Shown: positions 6,806 to 12,514 of the stretch, piece after piece
How positions within the stretch are numbered: the stretch's first letter is position 1
Layout: each line of letters starts with the position of its first letter
DNA from: an uncultured Actinomycetes bacterium
Lineage (GTDB): Bacteria; Actinomycetota; Acidimicrobiia; Acidimicrobiales; RAAP-2
DNA length: 12,514 nt
Assembly (NCBI GenBank): GCA_903854175.1
Contig: CAINVQ010000020.1
Span: 1 to 12,514 of the forward strand
Direction of reading: 5' to 3'
The notes under the pieces: generated by a model
Databases searched by the model: none
The model's input: only the letters and a program-made list of their open reading frames with translations
Told to the model about the DNA's origin: nothing
Program-made: the position numbers and the translations under genes

Positions 6806-8260
6806 CTAATTCCTAGATGGCTGCTGCCAAAAGGGCTGAGGAAGTGAAACAAGCTGCTCAATCTTTTTCGCGACCTGAAGAATTTGCCATTCACTGTGAG
6901 GGCGACCAATGATGCAGAGTCCAACTGGTAGTCCTTGCACGAGACCCATTGGGACACTGAGGATGGGCCATCCGGCAATGGCTGCTGCACCAATTGAGGG
7001 ACTCGCGGCACCAGGGTGTCCACCAGTCACGAGATCTGTTTTCCATGCTGGTCCGTAGGCGGGTGAAATCACCACGTCGAAACCATCAAGTCCAGGCGTC
7101 AGACAAGTTTCAACGGCCCATTTCAGGTTGCGTTCACGAGCCTGCATGTAGGACTCAGTTTCCATGCCACCTTTTTCAAGCGCCATGTCAAAGAGCTCGT
7201 GAGCGAAGTACTTCTGTTCAATCTCTTTGTGACGATCTTCGAAGTCAACAACATCTTGAAGTGAACTGACGCCAGTGCCAGGTCGGTTCGATAGATAACT
7301 CGACATTGAAGTAACTAGCTCTGAAAGGAGAACGTGCAGTTCGTCATTGCCTTCTTGCTCACCAGGAACAGCAAAATCACGTACTGCTACTTCTGTTCCA
7401 GTGATCTTCAAAATATCCACGATGTTTTTAAAGCAGGCATCGGTTTCTGGGTGTCCCGACATCCAGGTAGGAGACATAACAATCTTTGCTTGCACAACTA
7501 CATCTGGTTTGTTACTGGCGCTCAGTGCGCTGAAAAGTAGTTCAACGTCATCAACGCTTCGAGCCATTGGCCCGGGACTGTCTTGGCTCGGGCTAATTGG
7601 GATGACAAAGTCACGAGAAACAGATCCAACAGTTGGTTTCAGACCAACAACTCCGTTGAGCGATGCGGGACACGTAATTGATCCATCGGTTTCAGTTCCA
7701 ACGGCGAGGGGGCTTAATCCCGCAGCGAGCGCTGCACCAGATCCAGAAGATGATCCACCAGCGGAACGATCTAGGGCCCACGGATTCGCCACAAGTCCAC
7801 CAGTAGCGCTCCAGCCACTCGACGACCTCGTTGAGCGGATGTTGGCCCACTCACTTAGATTCGTGCTCGCAAGAATAATTGCACCTGAGTTTTTGAGATT
7901 TGTTACAAGTGGAGCGTCACGAGTTGGTCTACCAATCAGTGACGTGGAGCCGGCAAGTCCGGGGAGCCCAATGGCTTCAATGTTGTCTTTGATGATTACA
8001 GGAACGCCGTGAAGTGGTCCCCGTGAAATTCCTCGGGTGCGTTCATCGTCTCGTTCTTTGGCACAGTTGATCGCTTCATCGTGCACTGCAGCAATTGAAT
8101 GAAGTGACGTGGTGGTTCCGTCAGCATCAACTGCATTAATTCGTTCGATAAGCGCTGTTACAAGTTGTGTGGAAGTGAGTGTTCCATTTTCAAGTCGCGC
8201 TAAAACTTCATGAGCGCTTAGATAGGCAAGTTCTGTGCTTTTTGAATGCGGGTCAACCAT
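6806..8260 (-). CDS. Amidase-signature family hydrolase
   Basis: This 484-residue protein belongs to the amidase signature family, serine hydrolases that cleave amide bonds in free amides, or in GatA release ammonia for tRNA amidation. The Lys-cisSer-Ser triad is visible: K91 in GVPVIIKDNIE, S170 in SAGGSSSGSGAA, and the nucleophile S194 in GTETDGSITCPAS. The protein has the usual length for free-standing amidases, and its C-terminal PILSVPMGLVQGLPVGLCII segment is typical. No gatC or gatB is adjacent and the sequence resembles the broad-specificity branch more than GatA, so I leave the substrate open. There is no clear signal peptide. ATG 8260 follows the fmdB-type stop by 16 bases, and dxs follows. 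Family assignment is secure, physiological role unknown. Confidence 0.93.
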   Translation of the reverse strand: MVDPHSKSTELAYLSAHEVLARLENGTLTSTQLVTALIERINAVDADGTTTSLHSIAAVHDEAINCAKERDDERTRGISRGPLHGVPVIIKDNIEAIGLPGLAGSTSLIGRPTRDAPLVTNLKNSGAIILASTNLSEWANIRSTRSSSGWSATGGLVANPWALDRSAGGSSSGSGAALAAGLSPLAVGTETDGSITCPASLNGVVGLKPTVGSVSRDFVIPISPSQDSPGPMARSVDDVELLFSALSASNKPDVVVQAKIVMSPTWMSGHPETDACFKNIVDILKITGTEVAVRDFAVPGEQEGNDELHVLLSELVTSMSSYLSNRPGTGVSSLQDVVDFEDRHKEIEQKYFAHELFDMALEKGGMETESYMQARERNLKWAVETCLTPGLDGFDVVISPAYGPAWKTDLVTGGHPGAASPSIGAAAIAGWPILSVPMGLVQGLPVGLCIIGRPHSEWQILQVAKKIEQLVSLPQPFWQQPSRN

Positions 8261-8276
8261 TTTGCAACCCTACGAC

Positions 8277-8543
8277 TTAGTCAGCTGATTTTGGAGCGGG
8301 AGTTGCTGGCGCCGGAGTTGGTGCTGGTGCTGGAGTAGAAGCAGGAGGAGTTGTTGAAGAGCTGGCGCCTCGACTGTCGTTCTTGTAGAACCCACTGCCC
8401 TTAAAGACAATGCCAACCGCGGAGAAGACTTTCTTCAGTTCACCATTGCAGTGCTCACACGTGGTGAGAGGTGCATCTGAGAACTTCTGGACGGCCTCAA
8501 CGCGCTGGTGGCAGCTCTGGCATTCGTATTCGTAAGTCGGCAT
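8277..8543 (-). CDS. FmdB-family zinc-ribbon protein
   Basis: A small protein of 88 residues starting MPTYEYECQSC. C8 and C11 with C29 and C32 form a zinc ribbon of the FmdB (CxxC_CXXC_SSSS) type, followed by the typical FSAVGIVFKGSGFYKND segment (about 39-56). The tail from residue 60 is a low-complexity run of Ser, Thr, Pro and Ala ending PAPKSAD, common in this family. The family was named from a putative regulator of formamidase or amide genes in Methylophilus; no biochemical role is firmly shown. An amidase gene directly downstream, 16 bases away, fits that old association but could be coincidence. ATG 8543 has a good ribosome binding site (CAGGAG on the minus strand, 8548-8553). It is the first gene of the minus-strand cluster, and its promoter must lie in 8544-8680. 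Confidence 0.92.
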   Translation of the reverse strand: MPTYEYECQSCHQRVEAVQKFSDAPLTTCEHCNGELKKVFSAVGIVFKGSGFYKNDSRGASSSTTPPASTPAPAPTPAPATPAPKSAD

Positions 8544-8680
8544 GGCACTCCTGAAAGCAATTGCGTCCCAGTAATCGTAATGCCCCAGGTAGAGGCCCTC
8601 AGCAGGCTGTAAATATGCCTTGCGGTGACAATGTCACAGCGTGGCAGTACTCTCGGTACCTCTAGAGAATGTGACGTGTA
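8544..8680. promoter_or_regulatory. Divergent intergenic region between fmdB-type gene and pafBC
   Basis: This 137-base region separates two divergent genes and must drive both the minus-strand cluster and pafBC. On the plus strand, GTGACA (8625-8630) and TACTCT (8648-8653) lie 17 bases apart and fit a TTGACA/TAnnnT promoter, placing transcription start near 8660. CTCTAGAG (8660-8667) is a further 8-base palindrome between that start and ATG 8681. No strong Shine-Dalgarno sequence precedes pafBC. No convincing promoter was found for the minus strand. Confidence 0.5.
8622..8640. promoter_or_regulatory. Candidate operator: dyad GCnGTGACAnTGTCACnGC
   Basis: The 19-base element is perfectly symmetrical except at three single positions (the centre and one in each arm). 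Its left arm coincides with the likely -35 hexamer of the pafBC promoter, the position expected for a repressor site. GTGA-N5-TCAC resembles a CRP/GlxR site but has five spacer bases where those have six, so the binding protein is not identified. It does not match a LexA box or the published PafBC-dependent promoter element that I know. Confidence 0.5.
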
Positions 8681-10618
8681 ATGGCCCCAAAACCAAGAGG
8701 TGGAGATCAAAAGGGTGACCGCTTGATGGCCCTTGTTCTGATGTTGCAGAACGCGACGCCAGATAATCCACTCACACAGGATGAAATTATTCGTGAGCTC
8801 ACCATTGATGATCCCAAGGGGAAGAAACTCATTTCCGCTTATGTTGGCGACCGACTCGCTACTCGTCAAAAGTTTGAACGTGACAAAAAAGATATTCGTT
8901 CTAACGGTATTCAAATTGAAACAAGAGTTATGGCTGACGGTAACTCGGGCTACTGGATTGAACCAGATTCAATGGCTGCGGTTGGGATTGTTTTTGAGGA
9001 AGCAGAAGAATACGTTGTTCGTTTAGCGCTTCGACTTTATGGATTTGGGAAACATGGTGCGTTCAGCATCTTTAATGACGGCCCAGGAACTGATGGTTCC
9101 CTGGCAATTTCGAATTACTACAACCCACTTGTTCGAGCCATAAAAATTCAGCACGAAATTAGCTTTGAATACCGGTCCAAGAAACTAAAGAATCGCGTAG
9201 TGCAGCCGCTTCGCATCGCAACATTTGACGGATCATCGTATCTAGTAGCTCGAACGAAAGATGAAGGCATACTCAAGAGCTACAAAATTGATCGCATAAC
9301 CTCAATGCCCGAAGTCCTCGATGAGAAGTTTGAAGTGAACGACAGACTTCTAAAAGATGCTGATAGTTGGTCGCCCAATTTTTCTCCGGCGGAGTTACCA
9401 ATTCTGCTCACGGTGCAGACTAAAAAAACATATGCACAGCTCATTGCTCAGCAGCAACCTCAAGCATCACTAAAGGAAAAGAAGAGTGGCGTTGTTGAAC
9501 TTGAAATTCCCTTCGATACTCCTCACGCTGCGATGCAGTTCTTGCTGCAATCGGGTGAGCGCGTTCAACTTGATGGTCCAAAGGACATCAAGGAAGAACT
9601 CGCCGAGTGGCTACATGGAGTCAATAAAGGAGCAACACCTAAAATCGATGAACTTGTTTTCTCAGAGCCTGAACAATCTGACGTCCTAGGTCAAACACTT
9701 CAGTTGCTGCACGCAGTGTATGCGGCCCCAGATGGCCTGAGTGTTGGTGAACTCGCCAGCAGATTTGCAATGGAGCCTTCAAATGTTCGCCGCATTATGG
9801 ACCGTCTCTTTACATTTGAAATCTTTGATGGCTCAGATACTTTCCCAGCACACATCTCAAAGATTGACGATGAAGAAGATGACGACAATCCAGATGCACT
9901 CGATGTGATTTATACCCCCGACGCGTATAAAACCAACGACGGCTATGAAATGCCGAAATCGCTCATGTGGCGAGATGTGTTCGAGCTCAATGTGGCCCTT
10001 CGTGAAGCTTCAAGGGTCTATTCAGATCCAGCAATCTTTTCTGCAATTGAGAAACTCGAAAATGCGAGCGGTGTTTATTTGGGGACTGAAGTTAGTTCGG
10101 TTGAAGCATTTACCCCTCAGGTAACTGCTGCTGTCAATCACAAGTCACAATTAAAAGTTCTCTACACCTCTGGTCAATCGGATGAACCTCGTGAGCGTTC
10201 TATTGAGCCTCGTGATATCAAGCGGTTAAATGGTCACACCTACGTTCGCGCATACTGCACGACAAGTGAAGGATGGCGAACATTCCGAGTTGACCGGATC
10301 AGCGAGGTCGTCTCAACATCATCAGCCTCCACTCAACGTCCAGCTGATGTAGAAGAAAACTGGCTCACCCAAATTGGCTCAGGAGGAGAGGAAGTTGTAG
10401 TTGTTGTTGAGCCAACTTCTCGCTGGCTATTTGAACCACTTCCAGGAGCTCGATGGGCAGTAACAAAAGATGGCGAGAACGCCGTTATGTTTAGAGTTTC
10501 TGATGAACAGTTTCTCGATAACTTGATGCTCCAAGCTGGACCCGGAGCTCGAGTTGCCACTCCTAAGTTCAAGAATGCTGGCCACGATCTCGCAAAGCGC
10601 ATACTAAAAAACCTGTAG
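8681..10618 (+). CDS. pafBC: Fused PafB-PafC-type double WYL-domain transcriptional regulator
   Basis: In mycobacteria PafB and PafC form a heterodimer that activates the LexA/RecA-independent DNA-damage response; some actinobacteria carry them fused. This 645-residue protein shows the duplicated plan. Module 1 has an N-terminal helix-turn-helix (about 10-80), a WYL domain (about 150-210, with SYLVAR and YKIDRI) and a C-terminal WCX-like domain (about 240-315). Module 2 has a second helix-turn-helix (about 335-395, GLSVGELASRFAMEPSNVRR), an acidic insert DDEEDDDNPD (397-406), a second WYL domain (about 480-542, with TYVRAY and FRVDRI) and a second WCX-like domain (about 570-645). Both WYL motifs are degenerate (SYL, TYV). 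pafA and other Pup-proteasome genes are not adjacent, and tatA/tatC, which often follow pafBC, are missing, replaced by a relaxase gene. Paralogous paired WYL regulators cannot be fully excluded. Confidence 0.85.
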   Translation: MAPKPRGGDQKGDRLMALVLMLQNATPDNPLTQDEIIRELTIDDPKGKKLISAYVGDRLATRQKFERDKKDIRSNGIQIETRVMADGNSGYWIEPDSMAAVGIVFEEAEEYVVRLALRLYGFGKHGAFSIFNDGPGTDGSLAISNYYNPLVRAIKIQHEISFEYRSKKLKNRVVQPLRIATFDGSSYLVARTKDEGILKSYKIDRITSMPEVLDEKFEVNDRLLKDADSWSPNFSPAELPILLTVQTKKTYAQLIAQQQPQASLKEKKSGVVELEIPFDTPHAAMQFLLQSGERVQLDGPKDIKEELAEWLHGVNKGATPKIDELVFSEPEQSDVLGQTLQLLHAVYAAPDGLSVGELASRFAMEPSNVRRIMDRLFTFEIFDGSDTFPAHISKIDDEEDDDNPDALDVIYTPDAYKTNDGYEMPKSLMWRDVFELNVALREASRVYSDPAIFSAIEKLENASGVYLGTEVSSVEAFTPQVTAAVNHKSQLKVLYTSGQSDEPRERSIEPRDIKRLNGHTYVRAYCTTSEGWRTFRVDRISEVVSTSSASTQRPADVEENWLTQIGSGGEEVVVVVEPTSRWLFEPLPGARWAVTKDGENAVMFRVSDEQFLDNLMLQAGPGARVATPKFKNAGHDLAKRILKNL

Positions 10619-10650
10619 AGCGACAGTTGGGTACCTCGAAAGGGGTGCTC

Positions 10651-11730
10651 ATGATTCATGTTGCGTCATTTAATTCAAGCGACCCGAGTTATTTCACGCA
10701 AGATAAAGCGCTTGAACTCGACGGCATTCGGCCAGCAGAAGCAGGGTGGTGGCTTAGGGGCAGTGGCGACACTGAGGATCCTGATGTGGTGAAAAGGGTA
10801 TTAACAACCACACGTGCATCTAAAAAGTTTGGCTATCAGTTAATAATCGCCGCCCCACGTCCGGTATCGATCTTGATTGCAATCGACGCCGATAGCGCAC
10901 CAGCAGTCGTCTCAAGTCACCGAGTTGCTGTGTCAGAAGCGGTTACTTACCTCGAAGATCGTGGCGTTACGTGGTTTGACCGTAGGAAGGGAGGTCTAAA
11001 GGTGATCCCTTCAAAGTGGGAAGAGATCGTGAGCTTTACTCACGGTGTAAATCGACGAGGTGATCCCCATCTACATGACCATGTACTCGTGGGGGTCCGC
11101 CCAGCAGACAGCAAGAACACCCTTGACTCCAGAGCACTCTTTGCACACATAAAAGCTGCCGATGCGGTCTATAGGTCGTCACTCAGAAATGAAATTGCGC
11201 GAAGAACTGAGTGGGTTCCAAGGAGAACCTTTGAGGGCATTGAACAGATCGAAGGGCTTGATCGTGGCTACATGAAACTTTGGGGCGGGGAGAGAAAGTT
11301 CTCTACCGAGAAGAAGCATCAGTGGGAGCGAGACGAGATAGTAGAGAAGTGGAGTAGCGACATGTCGCGATTTGCAGAACGAGGCCCGGTAAAACTTCCG
11401 CATCGACAGAGAGGTGTTCTAGATGAGCATTCGTTTTCTAGTTCCTTCGAGGGGCTCGAATACGTGAATCGAGCATCAATTGTTAAATCATGGGCCAACG
11501 CAGCGCCATACGGTCAGGGCTACAAAGAAATGGACTTGCTAGTAAACGAGCTCTATCCGAAACTTGTTAACTCAAGCGGGTACGTTCAAGAGGCAGTAAG
11601 TATTTGCGAAGCTCGAATGATAGGAAAAGTTAGAGAACTCGGAGCTCGCCCACTGCAACATCGCGATATTGGAAGCTGGAAATCAAATTCTCGAAGCCAC
11701 CACGAGTTGTGGCAAGGTCATTCGAGGTAA
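10651..11730 (+). CDS. MobF/TrwC-type conjugative relaxase domain protein, no helicase part
   Basis: TrwC/TraI relaxases nick the origin of transfer, stay bound to the DNA 5' end through a tyrosine and pilot it during conjugation. The 359-residue product has the N-terminal relaxase domain: candidate tyrosine Y14, the YQLIIAAPRPVSIL strand (62-75), and metal-binding histidines H131, H142 and H144 in HGVNRRGDPHLHDHVLV, whose 11 and 2 spacing equals the HUH triad of TrwC. EWVPRRTFEGIEQIEGLDRG near residues 188-207 is also typical. Full MobF proteins continue into a helicase; this one stops before it. The last 20 or so residues, rich in Ser, His, Trp and Arg, look non-native. I prefer ATG 10651 (AAAGGGGTG ahead at 10639-10647) to TTG 10627. 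It lies 32 bases after pafBC and overlaps the coupling-protein gene tail to tail by 13 bases. Confidence 0.85.
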   Translation: MIHVASFNSSDPSYFTQDKALELDGIRPAEAGWWLRGSGDTEDPDVVKRVLTTTRASKKFGYQLIIAAPRPVSILIAIDADSAPAVVSSHRVAVSEAVTYLEDRGVTWFDRRKGGLKVIPSKWEEIVSFTHGVNRRGDPHLHDHVLVGVRPADSKNTLDSRALFAHIKAADAVYRSSLRNEIARRTEWVPRRTFEGIEQIEGLDRGYMKLWGGERKFSTEKKHQWERDEIVEKWSSDMSRFAERGPVKLPHRQRGVLDEHSFSSSFEGLEYVNRASIVKSWANAAPYGQGYKEMDLLVNELYPKLVNSSGYVQEAVSICEARMIGKVRELGARPLQHRDIGSWKSNSRSHHELWQGHSR

Positions 11731-12514
11731 GCCAGAAACCTCTGATCGCGGAATGATGGCGTTAGTTGTGTCCAGGTCATTGTTTTGTCAGCATGAAGTG
11801 TTAATGCCATGGAAGGTCTGCCTCGAGCGAGGTCACCAATTGTCGCGGTTTCACGCTCCTGCCAAGAAATTGAAAAACCACGTCTTTTGCCCTTCTTGTT
11901 GACCTGATCAGATGCTGTCTTCACCTGCTGCTTGCCAGCGAGTTGAGAAAGTAGTTGCAGCGTTGCTTGGTCGGCGATCCCCGGAAGAATTAAGGCAGTT
12001 GGGAATAGTGACAAAAACCCATCGGCGGATCGTCCCCATCGCTCTCTGGCCTGGCTGAGATCTTGAAGACAGGCGAGAGTAAGAACTCCTTGGCCTCCGC
12101 CCTCAGAAACTATCCCCGCCAGTCGCGGTAGTGGGGCAACGTTGGCTAGCTCATCTAGGGCCAGAAGTAATTTGGCACCATTTTGGTGGCGGTCGTAGGT
12201 CGCATGAACCACTTCTTCAACGAGCCCAACAACCAGTGGAATCGTGACTGCTTGAAAGCGGCTGGGCGAAACAATATGGAGCTGATTTGGCCCTCGTAAG
12301 AACTCCTCAATATCGAGTTGAGGAAGAAGCGATGCGCTTCTTGATGCGTCACTTCTCATGCCTGCAAAAAAACCAGAAGCAGTTGACCATATTGAAGAGC
12401 GTTCTCTTTCTTCTGTAGCAAGCACTCCTCGAAATAGCGCTGAACTTGCATGTTCATGTCCGTGGTGCTCTGCAAGAACCTCTGAAACACCATTACTATT
12501 TCGTTCATCAATCT
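11718..12514 (-). CDS. TraG/VirD4-type conjugative coupling protein, C-terminal part (5' end outside window)
   Basis: Coupling proteins are membrane-anchored hexameric ATPases that deliver the relaxase-DNA complex to a type IV secretion channel. The frame is open to the window edge, so an apparent GTG start at 12425 is probably internal; 264 residues are visible. Counting from the edge, NQLHIVSPSRFQAVTIPLVV (76-95) is the strand and helix before Walker B, and LLLALDELANVAPLP (115-129) is Walker B with D120 and E121 plus the TraM-recognition region of TraG/TraD proteins. SEGGGQGVLTLACLQDLSQA follows, the conserved stretch leading to the arginine/glutamine segment. Walker A and the N-terminal membrane segments lie outside. 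It ends in TGA at 11718, inside the 3' end of the convergent relaxase gene. Family assignment is secure; whether the gene is intact cannot be seen here. Confidence 0.9.
   Translation of the reverse strand, partial: IDERNSNGVSEVLAEHHGHEHASSALFRGVLATEERERSSIWSTASGFFAGMRSDASRSASLLPQLDIEEFLRGPNQLHIVSPSRFQAVTIPLVVGLVEEVVHATYDRHQNGAKLLLALDELANVAPLPRLAGIVSEGGGQGVLTLACLQDLSQARERWGRSADGFLSLFPTALILPGIADQATLQLLSQLAGKQQVKTASDQVNKKGKRRGFSISWQERETATIGDLARGRPSMALTLHADKTMTWTQLTPSFRDQRFLAYLE

Noticed and set aside
7347..8012. 221-codon plus-strand open frame opposite the amidase gene
   Set aside because: The minus strand carries all amidase catalytic motifs; the plus frame is low-complexity Ser/Pro/Ala and has no ribosome binding site.
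8621..8640. PafBC-dependent (RecA-independent) promoter motif in the divergent region
   Set aside because: TTGCGGTG resembles the known TTGTCRGTG element with a base missing, but no TAnnnT follows at the required eight-base spacing.
8435..8914. 159-codon minus-strand open frame spanning the fmdB start, the intergenic region and the pafBC start
   Set aside because: It runs antisense to the pafBC helix-turn-helix region and out of frame with the fmdB-type gene; no family resemblance.
11669..11902. 77-codon plus frame opposite the coupling-protein 3' end, as an independent gene
   Set aside because: It is antisense to conserved coupling-protein sequence. Only its first part is discussed, as a possible continuation of the relaxase frame.

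Overview
The window is a densely coding bacterial chromosome segment, most likely from an actinobacterium (Actinomycetota). The grounds are the secA-prfB-ftsE-ftsX gene order, an RF2 of actinobacterial type, a PafB/PafC-like double WYL regulator and frequent GTG starts. Base composition is roughly half G+C by eye, low for the phylum. A small-genome aquatic lineage (Acidimicrobiia-like or similar) would fit, but the sequence does not settle the family. No stretch over 300 bases lacks a gene, and I see no rRNA, tRNA or CRISPR array.

Region 1 (1-4428, plus strand) is the housekeeping block. It holds the 3' end of secA (protein export ATPase), then prfB (release factor 2) overlapping it. A small hicA/hicB toxin-antitoxin pair is wedged between prfB and ftsE, and is followed by ftsE and ftsX (the ABC-like complex that controls cell-wall hydrolysis at division). 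The hicA reading frame looks shifted by one base near its start: the canonical N-terminus lies in the neighbouring frame.

Region 2 (4425-8543, minus strand) is a tightly packed cluster transcribed in the order fmdB-type zinc ribbon gene, amidase, dxs and msrB. dxs makes the first committed intermediate of the MEP isoprenoid pathway and msrB repairs oxidised methionine. The cluster meets ftsX tail to tail, and the two stop codons share the tetranucleotide TTAA.

Region 3 (8544-8680) is a divergent intergenic region with an unusually good dyad, GCnGTGACAnTGTCACnGC. It overlaps a plausible -35 element for the following gene and is probably an operator.

Region 4 (8681-10618, plus) is one long gene with two winged-helix/WYL modules, matching a fused PafB-PafC DNA-damage regulator.

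Region 5 (10619-12514) changes character. Starting 32 bases after the pafBC stop there is a MobF/TrwC-type relaxase gene without a helicase part, and convergent with it (13-base overlap) the C-terminal part of a TraG/VirD4-type coupling protein that runs off the window. This is the edge of a conjugative or mobilisable element integrated next to pafBC, or of its remnant. The relaxase may itself be truncated. The element continues to the right, outside the window, so its size and completeness cannot be judged here.
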